Positions 11,540-21,951 of a DNA stretch of 64,000 nucleotides are shown piece after piece; the first letter of the stretch is position 1; the number at the start of each line of letters is the position of its first letter. A program made the position numbers and the translations under genes. Below the pieces are notes generated by a model. That model ran no database searches and was not told where the DNA came from. It saw only the letters and a program-made list of their open reading frames with translations. Source of the stretch: Armigeres subalbatus (Eukaryota; Arthropoda; Insecta; Diptera; Culicidae); contig NC_085140.1 in the NCBI RefSeq assembly GCF_024139115.2, positions 161,226,452 through 161,290,451 on the forward strand, in the 5' to 3' direction.

Positions 11540-11945
11540 CCTCTTTATTCTTCCTTCTCCCTTAATCCTTCTTTCTTATTTCTTCTTCCTTCTCCCTGCT
11601 TTCTTCTTCTTTCTTCTCTCTTCCTTCTTTTTTTCCTTCTCCCTTCTTCCATTTTTCTTTTTCATTCTTCCTTTTTCATTCTTTCTTCTTCCTTCTGTCT
11701 TCTTCCTTCTCCTTTCTTCCTTTTTCCTTCTTTCTTCTTTCTTCTTCCTCCTTCATTTATCATTCTTCCTTCTTCCTTCTTCCTTCTTCCTTCTTCCTTT
11801 TTCCTTATTTCTTCTTCCTTCTTCCTTCTTCCTTCTTCCTTCTTCCTTCTTCCTTCTTCCTTCTTCCTTCTTCCTTTTTCCTTCTTCCTTCTTCCTCCTT
11901 CCTTCTTCCTTCTTCCTTCTTCCTTCTTCCTTTTACTTTTCATTC
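11540..11945. repeat. Polypyrimidine (TTCTTCC)n tract, second block
   Basis: About 400 bp nearly free of purines. From about 11770 it becomes a regular CTTCTTC/CTTCCTT array. ORFs on both strands (up to 210 codons) are artefacts of the repeat. Confidence 0.95.
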
Positions 11946-11952
11946 ACTGCTG

Positions 11953-12047
11953 CTTCGGCCTAATGGCCATTTGGCCTAATCACCGTTCGGCTTAATGACC
12001 ATTCGGCCTAATGGCCTTCGGCCTAATGACCATCGGCCTGATGGTCC
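11953..12047 (+). repeat. TTCGGCCTAATGRCCA minisatellite
   Basis: Six imperfect 15-16-bp units of TTCGGCCTAATGRCCA follow the pyrimidine tract directly. The same unit on the opposite strand borders the tract at 5.0 kb. Confidence 0.85.
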
Positions 12048-12261
12048 AGCATCATTGCGACCTACTCCCAACTACAGCATGAAGGTGATTTGTAGCTAAA
12101 AATGCGAAATACGTCGCACAAAACCAATAATGACATTAACTTTTGTTTTTTGAAAAATTTCCTTGTGTTAATGGAAATTTTGCATAATTAAGGGAAATTT
12201 TATATTTATTAGAAGCCAATCAAGAATGTCTAGAGAAGCTTCCGTAAGTTTTCCTGTAGGT

Positions 12262-12561
12262 CTTCTTCTTTCTTCTTCATTGGCATTACATCCCCCACTG
12301 GGACATTGCCGCCTCGCAGCTTAGTGTTCATTTAGCACTTCCACAGTTATTAACTGCGAGGTTTCTAAGCCAAGTTACCATTTCTGCATTCGTATATCAT
12401 GAGGCTAACACGATGATACTTTTATGCCCAAGGAAGTCGAGACGATTTCCAATCCGAAAATTGTTTAGACCGGCACCGGGAATCGAACCCAGCCACCCTC
12501 AGCATGGTCTTGCTTTGTAGCCGCGCATCTTACCACACGGCTAAGGAGGGCCCTAACTTTT
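12262..12561 (-). mobile_element. tRNA-derived SINE, Feilai-like
   Basis: Read on the minus strand, the head CCTCCTTAGCCGTGTGGTAA contains an A box and GGGTTCGATTCCCGG is a strong B box. The body ends in a GAAGAAGAAAGAAG-type tail near 12262. Layout and wording (GTTAATAACTGTGGAAGTGC, then TGTCCCAGTG) match what I remember of the Aedes Feilai SINE; the family name is from memory. A 13-bp TSD, TTTTCCTGTAGGT, lies at 12249-12261 and 12562-12574, inside the beginning of the CTTCCGGAGGAA array. Confidence 0.8.
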
Positions 12562-12574
12562 TTTTCCTGTAGGT

Positions 12575-13312
12575 ACTTCTGGATAAACATCCTGTGGAGC
12601 TTCCAAAAAAATCCTCGAGGAATTTCTGAATGAATTCTTGGAGGAATTTCTTAAGAAACTGCGCAGAGTTCCCTGGAAAAACTTTTGGAGGAATTCTTGG
12701 AAGAACTTCTGGAGGAACTCCTTTGAGGAAATCCGGACGAATTCCTTTATAGAACTTCCTTTGTAGGTTTTCCGAGAATCCGTTGTAGACTTTCCGGAGG
12801 AAATCCTTTGAGGAACTTTCGGAGGAATTACTTTGAGCAATTTTCGGATTAATTCCTTTGAGGAACTTTTGGAGCAATTCCTTAGAGGAGCTTCCGGAGG
12901 AATTTCTGTGAGGAACTTCCGGAAGAATATCTTCGAAAAACTTCTGGACGAATTTCTTTGAGAAAAACCCGAAATTCTGGAGGAACTCCCGAAAGACTTT
13001 CTGGAGGAACTTCCGGAGGAATTGAGGAATTCCTGAAAGGACTTCCAGAGGGTTTCCTGAAGGAACTTCCGGAGGAATTAAAGAATTCCTGAAAGGACTT
13101 CCAGAGCATTTCCTGGAGGAACTTTTGGAGGATTTACTGGAGGAACTTCTGGAGGAATTCTTGAATGAGCTTCCGGAGGAATTTCTGGATGAACTTCCCA
13201 AGGAATTTCTGTTGGAACATCCAAAGGAATTACTGGAGAAACTTCCAGATAAATTCCGTTGAGGAACTCCTAAAGGAATTCCTAGAGGAACTTTCGGAAC
13301 ATATCAATATTA
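12575..13312. repeat. CTTCCGGAGGAATT minisatellite array, first block
   Basis: Degenerate ~24-bp units around GAGGAACTTCCGGAGGAATT; the array probably starts before the SINE, near 12225. Because the period is a multiple of three, it keeps open a 223-codon minus-strand frame that I regard as spurious. Many units contain ACTTCCGG, the complement of the ETS-factor consensus core. Confidence 0.85.
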
Positions 13313-13315
13313 TGC

Positions 13316-14553
13316 TGTCTGGCGAAGACGTTTGAGCTTCTCATCCATGAAAGGCTGTATTCGGCTGCCGCCCCTATCATTTCTGAATATCAGCATGGAT
13401 TCGTAAAAAAACGTTCAACCGTGACTAATGTCATGACATACACCAGCAAGTTGAACTCAAGCCTAGAAAAACGATGTCAAGTGGACAGTATATACATAGA
13501 TTTTTCGAAAGCATTCGATAGAGTACCGCACACTTGACCGCCTTGGATTTCCTGATTGGATTATCGACTGGCTCTGTTCATACTTGACTGGAAAATCCGC
13601 CTTTGTCAAACTAGGTGCTGAAAAGTCAGACACATTCATGACGCCATCCGGAGTACCGCAAGGGAGCCACCTTGGTCCGCTGCTTTTCATAATTTTTGTC
13701 AACGATTTGTGCGAACGACTTCGTTCCCACCGCCTGATGTACGCTGACGATCTAAAAAATTTTCGAATAGTATCTTCGCTTGTCGACTGCTCTGCTCTAC
13801 AGCATGATCTCGATACCATAACCTAATGGTCTGCGTTGAATGGCATGGATTTGAATTCCAAAAAGCGTAAAATCATCATTTTCAACAGATCAAGGACGCA
13901 AATCGATTTCAACTACTCATCAGATGGAATTTCACTGGATTGCGTCTCTTCCATCAATGATCTTGGCGTAACAACGAACAAAAAACTCAATTTCGGCGAC
14001 CACCGCCAAAGCTTTTGCAGTGCTCGGTTTCATTCGTCGCAACGGCGCGGAATTCAACGACGTGTATGCTTTGAAAAGTTTTTACAGCTGTCTTGTTCGC
14101 AGCATACTTGAACATGCCGTACCAGTTTGGGCACCGTTCCATGAAGTGCAGTCAGCCCGTATCGAACGAGTTCAACGTAGTTTTGTCCGGTTCGCCCTCA
14201 GGAGGTTGCCCTGGGCCAATCCTTTGCGATTACCACAGTACGAGGATCGTTGCCAGCTAATACACTTGGAACCGCTACGCCAAAGACGTGCATATTTGCA
14301 GAGGATGTTCGTCTTTGACCTGCTAAGCCACCGGCTGGACTGCGATGAGCTACTACAGCGTGTCACCTTTTATGTTCCGGATCGCCGCTCCCCTCAGCGG
14401 GCTAGACGACATACCTCCGTTTTCGGCCAGAACCATCCGCTAGAAAGATGTTTCAAGCTTCTCAATGACTTGTCTGATTTTGATTTTAACGTTAACAGGA
14501 CTTCCTTTAAAAATAGCATTAGGCAACTAAATGTAAAGCCCTCAGTACACTGA
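13316..14553 (+). pseudogene. 5-prime-truncated LINE reverse transcriptase, frameshifted
   Basis: A non-LTR reverse transcriptase read in pieces. About 13481-13533 gives IYIDFSKAFDRVPH (palm motif A) in one frame. After a frameshift, 13536-13826 gives WLCSYLTGKSAF, SGVPQGSHLGPLLF and LMYADDLK (motif C). An in-frame stop at 13824-13826 precedes SALNGMDLNSKKRK. Another shift near 14010 leads to LGFIRRNGAEF, then LEHAVPVWAPF and the C-terminal tail ending at 14553. The endonuclease and gag-like ORF1 are absent. At least two frameshifts and one stop make it dead. The clade is uncertain (I/R1/Loner-like range). It interrupts the CTTCCGGAGGAA array and ends in an A-rich tail at about 14733-14766. 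The ORF stop lies inside the small MITE at 14539-14680. Confidence 0.85.
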
Positions 14554-14680
14554 CTGTTTGTCATGATGACAAATATTTGTCAAGTCAGCCTGAAATCCAT
14601 GTCCATTTCTAATCAGTCTGATAGATGTCCGGATAAACTTGACAAATATTTGTCAATATGACAAACAGTGGACTGCGGGC
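14539..14680. mobile_element. Small palindromic MITE in the LINE 3-prime end
   Basis: Ends CCCTCAGTACACTG and, on the complement of the right end, CCCGCAGTCCACTG enclose TTTGTCATRWTGACAAATAT in inverted arrangement at both ends. No TSD could be fixed. The C-terminal codons and stop of the neighbouring reverse transcriptase lie within it. Confidence 0.6.
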
Positions 14681-14767
14681 TTAAGTTAATTTTGGAAGCA
14701 GCAGTCTGTACAGCATAGCTGGAGACGAAGAAATAAAAAATAAAAGAAAATAAAATAAAAATAAATT

Positions 14768-14960
14768 GCTAGGAGAGCTTCCGGAAGAAAATTCCGATGG
14801 ATATCCAAGAATATCTCCCAGAGAAATTCCTAGAATGTCGTGATTTTTCTTGGAAGAGTTTCCTGGAGGAACTTCCGGAGTAATTTTTTTGATAAACTCC
14901 GGAGGAAATCCTTTGAGGAACTTCCGGAGGAATTACTTTGAAGAACTTCCGGAGAAATTC
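14768..14960. repeat. CTTCCGGAGGAATT minisatellite array, second block
   Basis: The same unit as 12575-13312 resumes immediately after the A-rich tail of the LINE fragment, indicating that the LINE landed inside one array. Confidence 0.8.
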
Positions 14961-15190
14961 CCAATAAACAATTCAAGCTGAATAAGTAAGTTAATTGCCA
15001 CCACCCGACTTGGGCATTAATTTACAATGTTATCAAAACTCATATGTGAATATATACATTAAGTGGAAGATAATGATTTGAAAAATGTATTGGAGGTAAC
15101 CACTTTCCCTTCGATGGCACTCGAACCTATGACCCTACAGTACGCTAGACTGGTGCTTTAACCAACTAAGCTACGAAGGACCTCCATCGG
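14961..15190 (-). mobile_element. tRNA-derived SINE, second family
   Basis: The minus-strand head CCTTCGTAGCTTAGTTGGTT carries an A box, and AGGTTCGAGTGCC a B box. CCTTCG and CGAAGG can still pair as an acceptor stem. The body runs about 150 bp beyond the head and ends near 14961 without a clear tail or TSD. The body downstream of the head argues for a SINE rather than a tRNA gene. Confidence 0.65.
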
Positions 15191-15601
15191 CCTTCGCAAC
15201 CTAGTGGCTACTGAAGGAGCTCGAGATTCCCAAATTGGACGCATAGTCAAATCACTCGCAATCCATTTGTCAAGCCAACACTGTGGGTTCAGTTTCCCCT
15301 AAGTAAAGGTGCCTATCGTTGTTCGGATTTAATCGCTTTGCTATCTCAACAATTACGCTGCCGGTAGCCTCGAGAATCAGTAAGTGAATCGTCGTGTGGT
15401 CTTCACCAACAGCAGCAGCACTCAAGTGGAATTTTAACGAAAGCTTCGGATTAACATTTGGTTGCTGTTGGTAAGTATAAAGAAGGGCGTATTGTTGAAA
15501 GAGAATCGGCCTTTTGCAGGGCTAGCATTTTATGAAGAGAAAATTTCAATTTCCTTTTTTAGTATTAATTGGATTTCACTTTCCGGTTTTAGTATTAATT
15601 A

Positions 15602-16046
15602 GCATAAGCATTAGCATTTAGCAGTTCGCACAAATTCGTAGGTGGTACAAGCCAAGACTATTGTATGAGAGTAGCATTACTTTCATCCGTTACCACAGAT
15701 ATTGATTTGGGACTAATCACTAACTCTTAGATGGAAGCAATGTACTCTCCAATAGTCGAGATCTGTCCTGGCCACGTCCTTGCGAATGCTGAGGAAGGGA
15801 AGGATGGTTTGTTGGACACCTACTTAAGAAAGATGCAGAGAACTCTACGACCTCTCATAGGTGCCACGGGAGGTTTTGGGATTGTGTGGAAGGTTATAAC
15901 AGTAGGAATCGTTTTGGTATAACGTGAAACACAGAAAGAACTAAGATAGAAATACAAAGTAGGAAAGGGACGAGCCTGGAATTGAACCCACGACCTCCTG
16001 CTTATAAGGCAGAAGCGGTAGCCACTAGACCACCGAGCTCGTCTAA
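15602..16046 (-). mobile_element. tRNA-derived SINE with 22-bp TSD, copy 1
   Basis: On the minus strand the element begins at 16046 with a tRNA-like head (A box TGGTCTAGTGGCTACCGC, B box GGGTTCAATTCC) and ends at 15602. A perfect 22-bp direct repeat beginning TTTCCGGTTTTAG flanks it at 15580-15601 and 16047-16068. The 445-bp length is large for a tRNA SINE. It is homologous over its length to 18770-19193. A 63-codon plus-strand ORF inside it is incidental. Confidence 0.9.
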
Positions 16047-16068
16047 TTTCCGGTTTTAGTATTAATTA

Positions 16069-18746
16069 TTGAAATAAAATCGGTATTTGATTGAAATACT
16101 TACTTTTATTTGTATGAAATTTGAATTACGTAATCATAAGAACTTTTTTCGACAGCTTCTTTCTTCATATTCAGCTATCCAGCAAGATATTTTTTGGGCG
16201 AATGTTGGGATCACGCGCCTTCAAATCTGGACGTTCATGGTTTCAATCCGGATAACATTTTCTTCTCAACAAACTCAAAATATTTCATTGAGTTGTCTCA
16301 AAAGGTCTCATTACAGAATTTTATGATAATCAAATCTTTTTCTTTCGACGTAACTTATAAAAATAAGACAATTCCACTTAAATACATGAAAAGCTTATTG
16401 TTGCTCTGTTTGATCCTCATTTTTGCCTAGCAGCAAATTCTTGGATGTATCATCATTGATCAACGTTTAAACTTATGATATTCTATACAACGCACTGTCT
16501 TACAGGATGTTGGTACATTGAAGCACGTGTCCTACTATTAGGAGGCTGGTATATTATGGATTATACACTCGTTTGTCATCACTGATGCATCTATTTGCAA
16601 TGCTTATATAATTGTTTTGCTCCTGTATGCGTGTTTCTAAGAAAAGGTTCGCATAATTGCATTGCTATCCTTTAGCTTAAAAACAAATTCACCTCTTCAC
16701 ATTCACTTTGTCTTCCGTTGACTGATCGTTGACCGCTGGCAAAATTATCAACTCTTTGATGTAGTTTTTCATTTCAGTTTGGAAATTTTTAGGTACATTT
16801 TTCTAATTTATTCCGAAACGTTCATTTCATGCGATGGAATTTGCGAGAACTAGGTCAAAACTGCCCTGTCTTATTAAACATTGCCTCGATACAGCAAACG
16901 GAGCTATTTACCTCCCAGCAAAGGTCCACATCACTTTCAATTTCATCTCCGCCTGGTTAGAACCGTACGCATACCTGAAGCACCCACGATAACATCATTA
17001 ACCGGAGCGGCTAGTTCTGCAGCGCACGGAATAAAACATCAAAAATTTAACCACAAATAAAACTCCCACGAGAATTAAAAGCAAACACATTATTTCCATT
17101 TTAAATTCCCGTGCCGTGCTCGCTCCGGGAACACCCGTCAGTCAGTCACAGCGAGCACCTTCGTCCCAGAGTCCCATAAGCAGCCTTTAGCATAGTGTTC
17201 CGCCGCCGTTCCGAAAAACGGCCCCCTTCATCGCACCAGCCGCAGCCGTATAACCGTGCACAGACCAAACAGCAATTACCCTTGCGCTTGGCGGACAGCA
17301 GCGTCATCTTTATTCCGGTAATCCCCTGTCAGGGTATGCGGTATTTGGAAAAGTACAATTCTTGAAACTTCGAAGCTGTATTCTATAGATAGGAAGCACA
17401 CTATTGACTCAATTTCCTGTGCAGTTTACTTTCATATAGAAATTTCAGACGCAAATACGAAAAAATACTGATTTCACCGAATAGCTTTGCACCTTTCATA
17501 ATTAATCGTTGAATTTAAAATGAAACATATTCAATCAAATTTTAAGAAATAGGTAACTGATGAAACAACGTTGCTGAAAAAAATTACGTTTTCCGTCTGC
17601 TCTATATAATAAATGTAACAAATTTGTCTGATTGCATATCTTGACAAAAATATTAGGTCTACTCCTCACATACCATCAGTCCCCATCCCAGCTTTCAATC
17701 CGCATTTTCGCGGTTTTTCGACCACAGAACGCCAAACGAGTCTTCCAGATCCTTAGATCTGTTTCCCCTTGCGTACACTTTGTGACTCATCCCTTTTTCG
17801 CTGTTCGTCGGAAGGTTCCTACAACAGTCACCCCGAAAGCACAGCTAGCGGAACGACGAAAGCGGTATATTTAAGGTGAACTCAAACGTGAAAATAAAAT
17901 ATTTAACATCGTGGTTTCGCCGAGATGGTGAGAGATGATGGGACTCGTCGGAAAATACCTCCACGCTCCGACTGGCTGGCCGCCTTGCAGAAGTGCCTGA
18001 TGCCAAACCTGGCACATGCCCCGCGGTCATCGCGCGGATGGGTCTGGGTAATGGGATGCGGGGGCGGCTGGCGCGGGCCAAGGAGTATCAACGACACGCG
18101 GAAAGCCATCTCTCACTCCAAAGTGGTATGGAAATGGGGCAAATGGTTTCGTTTCTAACCCGCGGTGATCCTCTCGAAAATAAGAGTAGTGGGAAGTGAT
18201 AACTGCAGGCGTGTGAGTAGGCCCATCCTCGTGATGAGGATGCGATGAAGGTGAAGGTTTTTACATTCATTGTTAAAATATACGGTGACTTCACAAGATT
18301 TGAGATTACGTGCATTATTTTTGAAAATCGAGGCGCCAGAGCTACAGCCTGGAAAATAATAAACGATTCATTAACATACAAATTAAATTCATACAATTTT
18401 TGTCTATAGGATATTTACTACTGAGCCACTTTTTTCTCGAAGTACATCAATTTTACTTAATTTCCGATATCAAGTAACAATCGAATTGAGGTTGTTGAAT
18501 CAAATGAGAACCCACTTCCAAATTTATTAAATATAATAATCGTAGGTAAATAGAAGCATTTGTATTTTTGTATTTTAGCGTTCGAATGAATACTGCCAGG
18601 TACTATCTATGCCAAAGAAAGAGAACCAACGACAAAGCTTTGTTTTTGTCGTAGATAATAATGACAAAGACTCGAAAAAGAAGACAATTTTGTTGCTAAC
18701 TCTTCATCCCGTGATTTTGCGTTTGCTACAGCAAATTACGGTTTTG
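16069..18746. other. Unassigned stretch with two GC-rich islands
   Basis: Islands at about 16900-17330 and 17920-18200 are compositionally distinct and not visibly repetitive here. They look like unique regulatory, UTR or intronic DNA. Overlapping ORFs on both strands at 17845-18199 are up to 78 codons and carry no recognised domain. Confidence 0.45.
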
Positions 18747-18769
18747 TGCTATGGTGGTTTCTGCTTTTA

Positions 18770-19193
18770 GCATTGAGCGATTCCCCAAATTCGTAGGTGG
18801 TACAAGCCTGAACTATTGTATGAGAGTAGCATCACTTCCATCCGTTACCACAGATTTTGATTTGGGACTAGTCACTATCTCTTAGACGGAAGCAATGCAC
18901 TCTCCAATAGTCGAGATCTGTCCTGGCCACGTTTTTGCGAATACTGATGAAGGGGAAGCTTTCTTTAGTAGGACAACTACTTAAGAAAGATGCAGAGAAC
19001 TCTACGACCTCTCATAGGTATCACGGAAGGTTTGGGAATGGTTAGTGTTGAAGGTTATAGCAGTAGGGATCGTTTTGGTAGAACGTGAAGCACAGAAAGA
19101 ACTAAGAATGAAAGAACCAAGCTTGGAATTGAACCCACGACTTCCTGCGTGTAAGGCAGAAGCGGTAGCCACCAGACCACCGAGCTCGTCTTA
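18770..19193 (-). mobile_element. tRNA-derived SINE with 23-bp TSD, copy 2
   Basis: Same family and orientation as 15602-16046, with the same head and a shared body. Flanking direct repeats beginning TGCTATGGTG at 18747-18769 and 19194-19216 match over 23 bp with one mismatch. The two different target sequences prove two independent insertions about 2.7 kb apart. Confidence 0.9.
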
Positions 19194-19494
19194 TGCTATG
19201 GTGATTTCTGCTTTTATGGAAATATTCGAGAGTCTAACTCGGTTTACAAGAATAGTATCGTATTCGCAAAAATATCAGATCATGCAAGGCAAATGATTAT
19301 TGCCCTATTTTGTTCGGGTACTGATGAGGTGCGTTTGCCAGTAACAAGCTCAGTTGATGACAAAGAGTAGATTGTTAGGTGTTGCTCGAATATTGAATCC
19401 CTGTCGACGCCAGTTCGAGTCGCCCTGACGGCAACGCGAAAACAAAATGTGGACTGGGTGATGCATTTGTATTTCACCCGGCAAGTTAATTTTA

Positions 19495-19812
19495 AATTAT
19501 TATTATTTATGCAGACTAAGGCCGAAGTGGCTTGTGCGGTATATAAGAGTCTTCTCCATTCGGCTCGGTCCATGGCTACACGTCGCCAACTACGCAGTCT
19601 ACGGAGGGTTGCAAGTCATCTTCCACCTGATCGATCCACCTTGCCCGTTGCGCACCTCGCCTTCTTGTGCCCGTCGGATCGTTGTCAAGAACCATTTTCA
19701 CCGGGTTACTGTCCGACATTTTGGCTACGTGCCCGGCCCACCGCAGTCGTCCGATTTTCGCGGTATGAACGATGGATGGTTCTCCCAGCAGCTCATGCAA
19801 CTCGTGGTTCAT
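19495..19812 (-). pseudogene. RTE-like LINE 3-prime fragment
   Basis: The minus-strand frame from 19812 reads GRLRWAGHVAKMSDSNPVK, then GTRRRGAQRARWIDQVEDDL, and continues past 19576. This is the conserved C-terminal end of a large set of insect non-LTR reverse transcriptases (R-L-R-W-A-G-H-V, then RRRG.QR.RW.D.VE.DL). It is followed by a tail with AATAATAATAATT near 19495-19510, as expected for an RTE-type 3-prime end with a short simple repeat. Only about 80 codons remain and the palm motifs are missing. It differs from the RTE-like family at 43-48 kb, whose C-terminus reads WGWVGHTLRR. Confidence 0.7.
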
Positions 19813-19819
19813 AAGTTAA

Positions 19820-20888
19820 TTTTAAAATGCTTATTAAAACGTTAGAACACATTTTAGCCGAAAATAGTTAAATTTTTCGGGTAAGAAATTTGATTTACTT
19901 TTATATTAGCAACGCGAACATTGAATTATTTTGATTAAACATACATGTGTTGATAAATAGCGTAACATGTAGTTTTCCAAAATTCTAACCCTATGTATTT
20001 AAATTTTATTTTATATTATTTTCAGTATATCACTGTTAAAACATTTAAAAATTATTTTAAAATATATTTCCTATCTTCGCCATGTCGAAATACAGTGATT
20101 TCACACACACGTCCGTCTCCACCAGATGGCAGCAGCGCGGCTTTGTCAATGCGAATACGGGAAGGAAGCCCACTTTGAGTTTGTTTCCTGAGGTCAAAAT
20201 TGAGCGAATTAAATCGCCAGTGAAGTAAATAGAACTAACGCTAGGAACCTACTTTTTTAACATGAAAGTAAAGGCAAACTACTTCGACCCCATTTACTAG
20301 AATTTGGCTTCCCGTACGGAAAATTCGAAGCTGGATTACACTCACTCACACTGTGTGTGATATTTTTTAATTTCAATATTTCTAAGCATTGTTTTATAAC
20401 TCAAATTAAAAATGTTGCATATATTTAGTAAGTACGATCTCATCCGACTATTGAATCAAATAAATAAATTATGGACCAACACTTGAAAATGGCATAAAAG
20501 CTAAAATTTATTCCTTTCAGTTCTTTGTCTATGTATAAAGCGTTGTATATAGAAAAAGACTAGGAAATAATATTTTTTCTGTTACGCTATTTTGAAATGT
20601 TGGTCTAGAATTAATCATGGCGCTTTGCAAAGCTCATTGCACATTGGTTCAGGTAGCAGACAAATTGGTAATAAGTTTTTCAAGCCGAAAATAGCAGAGA
20701 TCGACAAAAAATTTTGTTCTACAAAGTTATTCCTAACGGAGAGGGGCTTATTGGGTTTTTCATAAAAATTGGGATTGGCCACATTTAAAAATGAGTTAAA
20801 AATAAAATTTTTAGTTTAGTTAAAGCTTTAGTTCGTCCAGTTTCCAAGAGTTTTGCAACAAAAAATAATTTCTCTAGCCCTTCGGCGA
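19820..20888. other. AT-rich unassigned sequence
   Basis: No gene or element boundary recognised, apart from the candidate factor site listed separately at 20119-20133. Confidence 0.45.
20119..20133 (+). promoter_or_regulatory. Candidate CTCF-type site
   Basis: CCACCAGATGGCAGC matches the published CTCF core consensus CCASYAGRKGGCRSY at every position. CTCF is conserved in mosquitoes. Occupancy is not shown by the sequence, and a 15-bp degenerate match can occur by chance. Confidence 0.35.
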
Positions 20889-21026
20889 CGTTTCAGTCTA
20901 TATTGTGAATGAAAAACAACTATATGTTCTATTTCTCCAACGTTTCGATCCTTAGTGGATCTTTTTCAAGGTAGTTCAAGGAAAAGATCCATAGTTGTTT
21001 TTTATTCACAATATAGACTGAAACGC
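20889..21026. repeat. Inverted-repeat (foldback) element
   Basis: CGTTTCAGTCTATATTGTGA on the left is mirrored on the right by TCACAATATAGACTGAAACG, with arms of about 35 bp. An inner GGATCTTTTTC/GAAAAGATCC pair lies between them. It is probably a small MITE; no TSD could be fixed. Confidence 0.6.
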
Positions 21027-21039
21027 CAAATAATCACCG

Positions 21040-21950
21040 AAAAGTAAATAGCTAGTAGTCGACATAATTGAAACAAATTTCTCAAGCTCTTGAATTAACC
21101 GATTCAGAGTAATTTTCCCATATTTACTTAGGGTGACCCTTAAAAAGCAGTTTGCTCTAACTTTTTTGTTTCAAGCTTCTCAGCAGTGTGTAGGGCGACC
21201 ACTTTTTGAGCTTTGTAGGGCGCAACTTTTCATGTACTTAGCGTTGCCATATGTCATGCGGATCAAAAGTTATTTAGGATTTCCCGCGAAAAAAAAAGAT
21301 TTTTTTTTCTAACGGCTGTATCTATGAATTGCGCGAACATTTTTTTCAATCTGTTTTCTCGATCTTATTCTTGTCAGCTACCTGGCCCAAAGTGTATGAT
21401 CTGTTCCATTTCGAACACTCAGATCCCAAGAAGCTAGTTTGGCTGAGATAGCAGACTAGGCTCTGGCTGGTGTCCAAACACCGCACAGAACTGCGGTTTA
21501 TCGACAGCGCTTGTGCGATTCGGAAAAGCTTTAATAAAAAAAACGTTCTCGCTCGTTTTTCGCGGGGACCACATTTTTTGTAACTGTGTAAAATAAGTTG
21601 AAATGCATCATAACTGCCCCTAGATTTGAAACTTTTTAAAGGAATTTATCATGAAGTATTATACCACCAATGATCGCATAGCAGTTCCATCTTTGCTTGA
21701 TTCCCTATTAATGGGACCATTATGCACTTGTGGGCAGCATAACCACCGAATCAGTTCATTATGTTCATCATCGAAACAGATATGAAGAGACCGAATCAGT
21801 TCATTATCCTGTTCTTAGGAAGAAACTGTCAGTGCGGGTAGCACGTGGTGAAAAGGAATTTATTTGTTTAGTTTGACTTTTGATTGTTGCTTTTAAACAT
21901 TTTTAGATTTCGTTTCGTAGAAGTGAGTATGAACTGACGATGATATAAAT
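21040..21950. other. Unassigned sequence
   Basis: AT-rich. A short phrase, AATCAGTTCATTAT, is repeated near 21749 and 21794. Nothing else was recognised. Confidence 0.4.
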
Positions 21951-21951
21951 A

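Noticed and set aside
12530..13201. 223-codon Ser-rich minus-strand ORF
   Set aside because: Lies wholly in the CTTCCGGAGGAA array, whose 24-bp period is a multiple of three.
15100..15190. tRNA gene with paired acceptor stem
   Set aside because: A SINE-like body follows and the B box is not perfect; not called as functional.
15960..16046. tRNA gene on the minus strand
   Set aside because: Pol III boxes belong to the SINE head: a long body follows, and the unit has a 22-bp TSD and a second copy at 18.8-19.2 kb.
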